This document shows positions 1-6,537 of a stretch of DNA of 13,673 nucleotides, in pieces. The notes under the pieces are model-generated. The model was not told the origin of the DNA. It saw only the letters and a list, made by a program, of their open reading frames with translations, and did no database searches. The stretch spans positions 1 to 13,673 of the forward strand of contig JBMOJH010000092.1 in assembly GCA_049316905.1 (NCBI GenBank). Direction: 5' to 3'. The stretch comes from CAIPVR01 sp049316905 (GTDB lineage: Bacteria; Actinomycetota; Acidimicrobiia; Acidimicrobiales; Microtrichaceae). Numbering within the stretch: position 1 is the stretch's first letter; each line of letters starts with the position of its first letter. The translations under genes and the position numbers were made by a program.

Positions 1-93
1 CAGCGGCGCCACCCGGGCGCAGGCCGCACGGAGGCGGTCGTGGAGGTCCTCCTGCCGGACGACGGTGAGTTCGGGCATGTCGAGCTGGGTCAC
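1..93 (-). CDS. dabA: DabA (DUF2309), inorganic carbon transporter catalytic subunit, N-terminal fragment
   Basis: Only the first 31 codons are present; the gene continues past the left edge. The start is GTG at 93-91, preceded by AGGAG (103-99) with a 5-nt spacer. The peptide reads MTQLDMPELTVV, then RLRAACARVAPL, which resembles the start of DUF2309/DabA proteins, where a similar segment precedes the WPL...AVNPF region. DabA is known as the zinc, beta-carbonic-anhydrase-like cytoplasmic subunit that works with membrane DabB to hydrate CO2 vectorially and accumulate bicarbonate. The zinc-binding and catalytic residues lie outside this window and cannot be checked. It lies 58 bp downstream of dabB on the same strand, so the two very likely share a transcript. 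The assignment rests on a short peptide plus the dabB neighbour; together they are convincing. Confidence 0.75.
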   Translation of the reverse strand, partial: MTQLDMPELTVVRQEDLHDRLRAACARVAPL

Positions 94-110
94 GGGTGCT
101 CCTGGTCTGT

Positions 111-155
111 GTCGTTCAGGTCGTTCAGGTCGTTCAGGTCGTTCAGGTCGTTCAC
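111..155. repeat. 9-bp tandem repeat (five units) between dabB and dabA, with five in-frame TGA codons
   Basis: The plus strand shows four perfect copies of GTCGTTCAG (111-119, 120-128, 129-137, 138-146) and a fifth differing in its last base (147-155). Read on the coding (minus) strand, each unit contains TGA ACG ACC. The dabB stop (154-152) is the first TGA; further TGAs in the same frame fall at 145-143, 136-134, 127-125 and 118-116. The array ends 7 bases before the dabA Shine-Dalgarno. It looks like slippage expansion of the stop-codon region. Its effect on dabB-dabA coupling is unknown. Confidence 0.95.
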
Positions 156-1753
156 AGGCGCTCGGCCGCCGGGGCCGGGGCGACGGTGGAGGTGCGCAGG
201 GCACCCACCACCCGGTCGAACAGCGCGTTGGCGTAGAAGCCGTTGCGGAAGTGCACGGCCAGGCGGCGGCGCCGGGCGCTCGCCGGGCGGGTCGGGTCGA
301 CGATCTGCGACAGCACCACCCCGCCGAAGGTGACGAGCACCGCGGCGATGAGCACGAAGTGCACCGGCGTGCGGATCAGGTCCTCGGGCACCGTTCCCTT
401 GAGCAGTGCGTGGGCGGCGCCCTCGAGGCTGAAGAAGGCGAGCGTCACGCAGAGGGCGAGGAACCCGGCCCGGAGCGTGCCGGCCACCGGGCCGACCGAG
501 TCGAGGGCGGGGGCCACCAGCTGCGTGGTGCCGATCACGAGGATCAGACCGACGGCCACGAGGATCCAGTCACCGGCGAGATCGATGCCCCACAGGAGGG
601 CGAAGGGCAGGTAGATCGCGAGGGCGACCGCGGCGCTCGCCGCCACCCGCACGGGGCTGCCGAGGCGCCGGGGCAGGCGCACCTTGGCGGCACGGGCCTC
701 GTCGATCGCGCTGCCGGACGAGAGGAAGGCGTGCGCCTTGTAGAAGGAGTGCGCCACCAGATGCAGCAACGCCGCGGGGTACACGCCGAGGCCGCAGATC
801 ATCAGCATGAAGCCCATGTGGGCGGCGCTCGAGTAGCCGAGGGCGACCTTCACCGACGGCTGGGTGAGCAGGACCACCGAGGCGAACACCGCGGTGGTGG
901 CGCCGGCGACGATGAGCAGCGTCGTGGCCACGTTGGCGCCGTCGATCACGAAGGCCATGCGCATGGCGATGAACGGGCCGGCGTTGAGGATGCCGGCGTG
1001 CAGGAGGGCGGAGACCGGCGTGGGGGTCTCCATCACCTCGACCAGCCAGCCGTGGGTGGGGAACTGCGCGGACTTCAGGATCGCGGCGGCCACCACGAAG
1101 AGGGCGGCGAGCTCGACCGTGCCGAGCGCCCAGCCGCTCACCTCGCGGGCGCCGTCGAAGATCTCCTGCAGGTTGCCGGTGCCGAACTCGGCGTAGAGCA
1201 GCACCGCCGCACCGATCAGGAAGACGTCGCCGATCCGGGCGATGATGAACTTCTTGCGGGCGGCCACCACCGCGCCACGCCGGTCCCGGTAGAAGACCAG
1301 GAGCTGGTGCAGGGCGAGGCTGGTCGCGATCCAGGCCACCACCAGGGTGGCGAGGTTCCCGGCGAGCACCAGGAGCTCCACCGCGGCGATCGTGGCGGCC
1401 AGCCGGCCCACGAAGGTGCCCTGCCGCTCGTCGCCGTCGAGGTAGGTGGTGGAGAACCGGACGATCACCACCGCCAGCAGGGCGATCATCAGGAACATGA
1501 TCACGCTGAGGGCGTCGAGCCGGACCGAGAGGCCCAGCCCGGCGGCACCCAGGGTGGTGCTCTGGACCGACCCGCCGATCGCCACCGCCGCGGCGGCACC
1601 GGCGGCGATGGCCACGCCGAACCACGACACCACGGCGGCCAGCCGCTCCACGAACACCGGGTGGGACCCGGGGTGGGCGGCGGCGGCCAGCGCGGCGACG
1701 ACGAAGCCGAGCGGCGCCGCCAGGACCAGGAACACGAGGGCGTTGGACTCCAT
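152..1753 (-). CDS. dabB: DabB, membrane proton-channel subunit of the DAB inorganic carbon uptake complex (NuoL/MrpA-like)
   Basis: A hydrophobic protein of 533 aa (537 if ATG 1765 is used), with many membrane segments and the proton-conducting antiporter domain of complex I NuoL-like subunits. The hallmark AILKSAQFPTHGWLVEVME followed by TPTPVSALLHAG is present (about residues 229-257 from ATG 1765). It includes the TM7-type lysine (K231) and the histidine of the SALLHAG segment. Where NuoL has GWEG in its TM5 region, this protein has AWIATSLALHQLL, a form I associate with DabB rather than true complex I subunits. The C-terminus (about 500-537) is a short soluble tail. DabB is thought to feed the proton gradient to DabA for CO2-to-bicarbonate conversion. 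The dabA start lies 58 bp downstream. I prefer ATG 1753 because ATG 1765 lies inside the likely -10 element and neither start has a Shine-Dalgarno. An Mrp or complex I subunit is the alternative, made unlikely by dabA next door. Confidence 0.85.
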   Translation of the reverse strand: MESNALVFLVLAAPLGFVVAALAAAAHPGSHPVFVERLAAVVSWFGVAIAAGAAAAVAIGGSVQSTTLGAAGLGLSVRLDALSVIMFLMIALLAVVIVRFSTTYLDGDERQGTFVGRLAATIAAVELLVLAGNLATLVVAWIATSLALHQLLVFYRDRRGAVVAARKKFIIARIGDVFLIGAAVLLYAEFGTGNLQEIFDGAREVSGWALGTVELAALFVVAAAILKSAQFPTHGWLVEVMETPTPVSALLHAGILNAGPFIAMRMAFVIDGANVATTLLIVAGATTAVFASVVLLTQPSVKVALGYSSAAHMGFMLMICGLGVYPAALLHLVAHSFYKAHAFLSSGSAIDEARAAKVRLPRRLGSPVRVAASAAVALAIYLPFALLWGIDLAGDWILVAVGLILVIGTTQLVAPALDSVGPVAGTLRAGFLALCVTLAFFSLEGAAHALLKGTVPEDLIRTPVHFVLIAAVLVTFGGVVLSQIVDPTRPASARRRRLAVHFRNGFYANALFDRVVGALRTSTVAPAPAAERL

Positions 1754-1790
1754 GCGGAGCACCATACCGGGCTTGCATTACCCGAAACAA
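1753..1790 (-). promoter_or_regulatory. Probable dabB promoter giving a leaderless mRNA
   Basis: On the minus strand TTGTTT (1790-1785) and TATGGT (1766-1761) are 18 nt apart, in an AT-rich patch that stands out from the surrounding very GC-rich DNA. Seven bases after TATGGT comes ATG 1753, the distance expected if transcription begins at the start codon. There is no Shine-Dalgarno. A palindrome, GAAAC-AA-GTTTC (1784-1795), overlaps the -35 box. This is inferred from the sequence only. Confidence 0.45.
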
Positions 1791-1811
1791 GTTTCCTGTC
1801 TTATTTCTCCT

Positions 1812-1832
1812 ACGGGGCGGTGGCGGCCCCGT
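1812..1832 (-). terminator. GC-rich hairpin after the amidohydrolase stop, probable terminator
   Basis: Perfect 7-bp arms ACGGGGC (1812-1818) and GCCCCGT (1826-1832) flank a 7-nt loop. The hairpin begins four bases beyond the amidohydrolase stop codon (1839-1837) and lies just upstream of the AT-rich dabB promoter patch. No U-tract follows on the minus strand, so it is either an actinobacterial U-less terminator or an RNA 3'-end stabiliser. Its place would separate dabB-dabA transcription from the upstream genes. Confidence 0.5.
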
Positions 1833-1836
1833 GGGC

Positions 1837-3588
1837 TCAGCGGGGTGACGGGCGGGTGCCCCGCAGGAGCTCGCCGGGCAGGGCCCCGGTGTGTGCGCCG
1901 TCCTCGAAGGTGACCACGCCCGACTTCACGGTGAACCGGTAGCCCTCGGCGGTCTGCATCAGGCGACGGCCGCCGGCCGGGAGGTCGTGCACGATCGTGG
2001 GCGGATGGCAGGCCAGGGCGCCGAGGTCGATCACGTTCAGGTCGGCCAGCTGACCCGGCGCCACCACCCCGCGATCGGCCCAGCCCATGTGGCGGGCGTT
2101 GCGCGCGGTGTTCATGTGGACGATGCGCTCGAGCGGGACCTTCTCGCCGTCACGCCGGTCGCGGGCCCACACCGTGAGCGCCGAGGTGGTCATCGACGCG
2201 TCGCAGATCGCGCCGCAGTGCGCCCCCGCGTCGGACAGGCCGAACAGCACGTTGGGCGACGTGATCATCGAATGGATGTCCTCGAAGTCGCCGTGGGCGA
2301 AGTTGAACAGCGGCAGGTAGAGGAGCTGGTTGCCGTCGCGCTCGAGCAGCAGGTCGTAGACGAGCTCGATCGGCTCGGTGCCCGCGGCCCGGGCCTCCGC
2401 CGCGATGGAACGGTCGGCGTGCAGCTCGTAGTCCACCGGGTCGCTCAGGCGGAACAGGATGTGGAAGCCGCCCATGATCTGGCGGAACAGCCCGTCGGGC
2501 AGCCCCTCCATGAGCGCCGCGTGCTCGGCGATGATCCGCCGGCGCCGCTCCGGGTCGCGGAGGGCGGCCACCCGCTCGGCCAGGTCGAGCTTCGACACCT
2601 CGTCGTAGGAGGCGCAGAACAGGAACGGGTTCGCGGTGGCGGTGAGGCCGATGAGCACGCCGATGGGCCGGGGCGCCACCTGCGCCTTCACGTCGTGGCC
2701 AGAGGCCACCATCCGGTCCACCCAGTCCATCTGGAACCGCCAGCGGTCCGGCGAGTGGTACGCCTGCTGCATCGTGAAGCTGAGCGGCCGGCCCGAGGTC
2801 CGCACGAATCGCTCGAGCAGGTCGAGCTCCCGCTGGGCCACCTCGTCGTCGGGGGTCTGGTAGAGGTCGCTGATCAGCTGCGTCACCCCGGCGCCCGCCT
2901 CACGCAGCGCGCCGGCGATCGCCAGCAGCTCGGCGTCCCCCGCCGTGAGCGTGCCGATGTTCTCCCCGCCCGAGGTCTTGTGCACCTCGGTGCGTGACGT
3001 GGCGAAGCCGATCGCGCCCGCCGCCAGCGCCTCACGCACCGACCGCGCCATCTCGGCGAGCTCGCCCTCCGTGGGGGCCACGGTGTGATCCGCGCCGCGC
3101 TCCCCCATCACGTAGGTGCGCAGCGCGGCGTGCGGGATGTGCACGCCCATGTCGAGCGTGTGCGGCTTCGCGTCGAGCGAGTCCAGGTACTCCGGGAAGG
3201 TCTCCCAGTCCCACGTGAGCCCCTCGGCGAGCGCGGTGCCGGGGATGTCCTCCACGCCCTCGAGCAGCGAGATCAACCAGGCGTGGCGGTCGGGGGCGGC
3301 CGGGGCGAACCCCACCCCGCAGTTGCCCATGGCGATCGTGGTGACGCCGTGGATCGAGCTGGGCGCCATGAGCGGGTCCCAGGTGGCCTGCCCGTCGAAG
3401 TGGGTGTGGATGTCGACGAAGCCGGGGGTGACCAGCAGCCCGTCGGCGTCGATCTCCCGGGTCGCCGTGCCGTCCACGCGGTCGGCCACCTCGGTGATGC
3501 GCCCGTCGGTCACGGCCACGTCCGCGTGGCGGGCCGGGGCGCCGGTCCCGTCCACCACGGTGCCGTTGCGGATGATCAGGTCGGCCAT
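1837..3588 (-). CDS. Amidohydrolase family 3 protein, N-acyl-D-amino-acid deacylase-like
   Basis: A 583-aa cytoplasmic metal-dependent hydrolase, no signal peptide. It starts MADLIIRNGTVVDGTGAPA, the typical small beta-sandwich N-terminus of amidohydrolases. Then come GFVDIHTHFDGQ (H61, H63) and GNCGVGFAP (C90), matching the HxH and bridging-Cys metal sites of D-aminoacylases. GLSDAGAH (D453) matches the catalytic Asp motif, and NTARNARHMGWADRG...PGQLADLNVID forms the C-terminal return of the sandwich. The known family removes N-acyl groups from D-amino acids or acts on related cyclic amides. Where D-aminoacylases have an SHHK-type histidine motif, this protein has LISDLYQ (about 238-244), so the substrate and metal count are uncertain. 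ATG 3588 is preceded by AGGGGGA with a 4-nt spacer, a strong ribosome site. It follows the ATPase by 60 bp and ends at a hairpin, so it may be the last gene of that unit. No functional link to dabB is evident. Confidence 0.85.
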   Translation of the reverse strand: MADLIIRNGTVVDGTGAPARHADVAVTDGRITEVADRVDGTATREIDADGLLVTPGFVDIHTHFDGQATWDPLMAPSSIHGVTTIAMGNCGVGFAPAAPDRHAWLISLLEGVEDIPGTALAEGLTWDWETFPEYLDSLDAKPHTLDMGVHIPHAALRTYVMGERGADHTVAPTEGELAEMARSVREALAAGAIGFATSRTEVHKTSGGENIGTLTAGDAELLAIAGALREAGAGVTQLISDLYQTPDDEVAQRELDLLERFVRTSGRPLSFTMQQAYHSPDRWRFQMDWVDRMVASGHDVKAQVAPRPIGVLIGLTATANPFLFCASYDEVSKLDLAERVAALRDPERRRRIIAEHAALMEGLPDGLFRQIMGGFHILFRLSDPVDYELHADRSIAAEARAAGTEPIELVYDLLLERDGNQLLYLPLFNFAHGDFEDIHSMITSPNVLFGLSDAGAHCGAICDASMTTSALTVWARDRRDGEKVPLERIVHMNTARNARHMGWADRGVVAPGQLADLNVIDLGALACHPPTIVHDLPAGGRRLMQTAEGYRFTVKSGVVTFEDGAHTGALPGELLRGTRPSPR

Positions 3589-3629
3589 CGTTCCCCCTGG
3601 AGTTCCGGTCGGTGCGGTGCTCAGGCTCC

Positions 3630-3648
3630 CACGCGGCCGTCCGGCGTG
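3630..3648 (-). terminator. Weak hairpin after the ATPase stop
   Basis: CACGC (3630-3634) and GCGTG (3644-3648) can pair, with an inner GG/CC pair and a one-base bulge. This makes a short GC-rich stem directly after the ATPase stop codon (3651-3649). There is no U-tract and the loop is tiny, so it is a marginal terminator candidate at best. Transcription may well read through into the amidohydrolase gene. Confidence 0.25.
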
Positions 3649-6264
3649 TCAGGGCGGCCCTGCGAGCGCCACCGCGTCCGCGACCCGCCGCCGGTTCCGC
3701 CGCGGCAGCTTCCAGAGCGCGTCCACGGCCAGCATCACCGGCACGGCGAGCACCACCACCGACCACCCCCACGCGGTGGGCGGCGCCTGGCCCATGGCCG
3801 AGGCGATCACCGGCACGAACAGGAGGGCCCCCACGAGCAGGACCTCCGCCAGCACCGCCCACACGAGGTACGGGTTGGAGGTCCATCCCAGCTGCCACGG
3901 GAACCTCAGCGAGCTGCGGCACACGAAGGCGTTGGTGAGCTGCGCCGCGACGATCGTGGCGAACGCCGCGCCCGACGCCGTGAGCAGCACCGCGTCCGAG
4001 GGCAGGCCGTCACCGGGCCGCCAGCCCGCACCCCAGCAGGTCACCCCGTAGGCCAGGAAGCTCAGCACCACCTCGGTGGGGCCGAGCAGGCCGAAGGCCC
4101 GCCACGCGACCGTCCGGTTCAGCAGGTGACCGCGCGCCGGCGGCCGCTCCAGGGTGTGCGGCGCCGGTTGCTCCGCCCCGAGAGCCACCGCGGGCAGGGT
4201 GTCGGTGCCGATGTCGATCCCGATCACCTGCAGCACGCCGATGATCAGCGGGAACCGGCCGCCGCTCAACGCCCACACGACGAACGGTGCGAGCTCCGCC
4301 ACGTTGGCCGTGAGGTGGTACGTGAGGAAGCGGCCGATGTTGGCGTAGGTGGCCCGGCCGAGCTCCACGGCGCGGACGATCACCGCGAAGTCCTCATCGA
4401 GGAGCACCAGGTCCGAGGCCTCCCGGGCCACGTCGGTCCCGGTGCGCCCCATGGCCACGCCGATGTCGGCCTGCTGCAGCGCGGGGCCGTCGTTGACGCC
4501 GTCGCCGGTCATCGCGACCACGTGACCCCGCGCCTGGAGCGCGCGGGCGATCCGCAGCTTGTCCTCCGGTTCGATGCGGGCGAGGACGAGCCCGTCGCGG
4601 TCGAGCAACTCCCCGAGCGCGTCACCGTCCTCGGGGAGTTCGGCGCCCTCCACCACCTCGACCGCGCCGACGGGAGCGAGGCCGACCTGCTCGGCGATCG
4701 AGCGGGCCGTCGCCGGGTGGTCGCCGGTGACCATGGCGACCCGGATCCCGGCGCGCCGGCAGTCGGCGAGCGCCGCGCCCACGCCCGGCCGCGGCGGATC
4801 CTCCAGCCCCACGAGCCCCAGGAGGTCGAGGTCCACCTCGGCCTCCGCCGCCGCCACGTCGGCCGCCGGGACCGCGTCCAGGTCGCGGCGCGCCACGGCC
4901 AGGGTCCGAAGGCCGTGGCCCGCCATGCGCTCCACCTCCGCCCGCGCCGCGGCGGTGTCGCCCCGGCAGCGACCCAGCACCGCGTCGGGCCCGCCCTTGA
5001 CCAGGAGCTCGGCACCGCTGCCGTCGGGCCGCCCGGCCACCACCGACATGCGCCGGCGCCGGGGGTCGAACGGGTAGCGGCGCAGGTCGGGCCGGTGCGC
5101 CCGGTCCTCGTCGGGGTCGAGGCCGAGCCGGAGGGCCAGCGCCACCAGGGCAGCCTCCATCACGTCGCCGACGGGGCGCCACGCGCCGTCCTCGAGCTCC
5201 ACGTCACCGGTGGAGCAGCGGGCCGCGGCGCGACCCAGCGCCACCACCGGCGCCCGGTCCCCGTCCACGGCCACCTCCGCCACCGGCCCGAACCCGGGGC
5301 CGTGCAGCACCGCGATCCCGGTGGGCGTCCACACCCGGACCACCGTCATCTCGTTGGTGGTGAGGGTGCCCGTCTTGTCGGTGCAGATGAAGGTGACCGA
5401 GCCCAGCGTCTCGACCGACTCCAGGCGACGCACGAGCGCCCGGCGCGCCGCGAGGCGTTCGGCGCCGACGGCGAGCGACAGGGTGACGGTCGGGAGCATC
5501 GCCTCGGGCACCAGGGCCACGGTCACGCCGATCCCGAACACGAACCCCTCCGACAGGCTCAGGCCCACGAACTGCGACACCGCGAACAGGCCCACCCCGA
5601 GGGTGACCGCCGCGGTGCCGATGATCCGCACGAGCCGTTGCAGCTCGCGCGCGAGCGGGCTCGTGGGCCGGTCCCCGGTCCTCGTGAGGTCCGCCAGCCC
5701 GGCCAGCCGGGTGGCCGATCCGGTGGCCGTCACCTCGGTGTGGGCCTCACCCTCCACCACGAACGTGCCGGCGTGCACCCGGGCTCCCGCGGCCATCGGG
5801 ACCGGCGCGCTCTCGCCGGTGAGCATCGACGTGTCGACCATCAGGGCATCCGCGTGGCGCACCGTCAGGTCGGCCGAGACCCGGTCGCCGGCCTCGAGGA
5901 GCACCACGTCGCCCACGACCAACTCGGCCGCGTCCACGTCGAGCGACCGTCCGCCGCGCACCACGGTGGCCCGGTGCGGCAGGAGGTCCACGAGCCGCTC
6001 CGCGGCGCGGTCGGCGCGGTACTCCTGGGCGAAGGCGAACAGCCCGTTGAGCACCACCACCAGGATCACGGCCACGCCGAGCTGCGGCAGGCCCGCGAGG
6101 AACGCCAACGCCGCCCCGACCCAGAGCATGAGGGCGAAGAACTCGACGAGCGGCCGCAGCAGTCGGCGCAGTGCTGACGGCCGGGGTGGGGGCGGCAGCA
6201 CGTTGGGACCGTCGGCCGCGAGGCGACGGGCGGCCTCGGCGCCCGTCAGACCCTCTTCCTCCAT
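3649..6264 (-). CDS. P-type (P2-like) cation-transporting ATPase
   Basis: An 871-aa integral membrane pump with the full P-type set in order. These are the N-terminal actuator segment (GLTGAEAARRLAADGPNVLP), TGES (149-152), the TM4 motif PEAML (253-257), the phosphorylation site DKTGTLT (D296), a KGGPD nucleotide-binding motif (423-427), DPPRP (489-493), TGD (513-515) and TGDGVND (586-592). TM5 has NVAELAPF and TM6 has IDIGTDTLPA, both acidic residues of the P2 (Ca/Na/H-type) cation path. No heavy-metal-binding N-domain or CPC motif is present, so it is not a P1B pump. The ion cannot be named: TM4 reads PEAM instead of the PEGL common in Ca pumps. ATG 6264 is the first possible start (an in-frame TGA lies just upstream). 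Its AAGGGG sits only one base away, so initiation may be leaderless or slightly further in. Length is normal for the family and the gene looks intact. Confidence 0.92.
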   Translation of the reverse strand: MEEEGLTGAEAARRLAADGPNVLPPPPRPSALRRLLRPLVEFFALMLWVGAALAFLAGLPQLGVAVILVVVLNGLFAFAQEYRADRAAERLVDLLPHRATVVRGGRSLDVDAAELVVGDVVLLEAGDRVSADLTVRHADALMVDTSMLTGESAPVPMAAGARVHAGTFVVEGEAHTEVTATGSATRLAGLADLTRTGDRPTSPLARELQRLVRIIGTAAVTLGVGLFAVSQFVGLSLSEGFVFGIGVTVALVPEAMLPTVTLSLAVGAERLAARRALVRRLESVETLGSVTFICTDKTGTLTTNEMTVVRVWTPTGIAVLHGPGFGPVAEVAVDGDRAPVVALGRAAARCSTGDVELEDGAWRPVGDVMEAALVALALRLGLDPDEDRAHRPDLRRYPFDPRRRRMSVVAGRPDGSGAELLVKGGPDAVLGRCRGDTAAARAEVERMAGHGLRTLAVARRDLDAVPAADVAAAEAEVDLDLLGLVGLEDPPRPGVGAALADCRRAGIRVAMVTGDHPATARSIAEQVGLAPVGAVEVVEGAELPEDGDALGELLDRDGLVLARIEPEDKLRIARALQARGHVVAMTGDGVNDGPALQQADIGVAMGRTGTDVAREASDLVLLDEDFAVIVRAVELGRATYANIGRFLTYHLTANVAELAPFVVWALSGGRFPLIIGVLQVIGIDIGTDTLPAVALGAEQPAPHTLERPPARGHLLNRTVAWRAFGLLGPTEVVLSFLAYGVTCWGAGWRPGDGLPSDAVLLTASGAAFATIVAAQLTNAFVCRSSLRFPWQLGWTSNPYLVWAVLAEVLLVGALLFVPVIASAMGQAPPTAWGWSVVVLAVPVMLAVDALWKLPRRNRRRVADAVALAGPP

Positions 6265-6271
6265 ACCCCTT

Positions 6272-6309
6272 GATCATCGCCCATTCGTTGCCGATGGAAC
6301 GGCATGATC
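6272..6309. promoter_or_regulatory. Inverted repeats upstream of the ATPase
   Basis: Two overlapping inverted repeats lie between the ATPase start and the plus-strand small ORF. One is GATCAT (6272-6277) with ATGATC (6304-6309). The other is TGCCG (6289-6293) with CGGCA (6300-6304) around a 6-nt loop. They could be an operator for a metal-responsive regulator or a 5'-UTR hairpin of the ATPase transcript. No convincing -10/-35 pair is visible. Confidence 0.3.
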
Positions 6310-6537
6310 CGTGCCACCGCCGCCGACCGATCGTGTGACACCTCGCGGCCGTTCACCGCGTCCCTCCCTGGCCCGCGGCGGAGTCGCCCGCTGGCCCACC
6401 TGCGCGGCCTGTTCCGCCCGGGTGGCGGGCGCGGCGTGCGGGCCATGACCGGCTTCGCCGACAGCCGGGCCGCGCTGGCCCGCGCGAGCGGCACCAGCGG
6501 CGGGCCGCTGACCACGGGCGCCCGGCGCGCGACCTAG
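6304..6537 (+). CDS. Small hypothetical protein
   Basis: A 77-aa plus-strand ORF with no recognised domain; it is basic and rich in Arg, Ala and Gly. Third codon positions are almost entirely G or C from about codon 32 on, as in neighbouring genes. In DNA this GC-rich that is only weak evidence. It starts divergently from the ATPase, 39 bp away, with only a weak GGAACGG upstream of the ATG. Its TAG stop shares the tetranucleotide CTAG (6534-6537) with the TAG stop of the convergent DUF4126 gene. No membrane segment or signal peptide is apparent. It could equally be non-coding intergenic DNA. Confidence 0.3.
   Translation: MIRATAADRSCDTSRPFTASLPGPRRSRPLAHLRGLFRPGGGRGVRAMTGFADSRAALARASGTSGGPLTTGARRAT

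Noticed and set aside
111..155. Possible CRISPR or iteron array
   Set aside because: Units are contiguous 9-mers without spacers and no replication or cas genes are near; simple tandem repeat.
152..1753. DabB as a NADH dehydrogenase or Mrp antiporter subunit
   Set aside because: No other nuo or mrp genes nearby, the TM5 GWE motif is absent, and a DUF2309-like start follows directly.
65..1942. Plus-strand open frame of 625 codons with an RSG repeat
   Set aside because: It is the antisense of dabB; composition is Gly/His/Arg/Asp-rich nonsense caused by high GC, while the minus strand has a clear family match.
3085..6177. Plus-strand open frame of 1030 codons
   Set aside because: Antisense shadow of the ATPase and the amidohydrolase, low-complexity His/Arg/Gly composition, no domain.
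6246..6515. Minus-strand 89-codon frame upstream of the ATPase
   Set aside because: Overlaps the ATPase start in another frame, with Arg/Pro-rich composition and no ribosome site.
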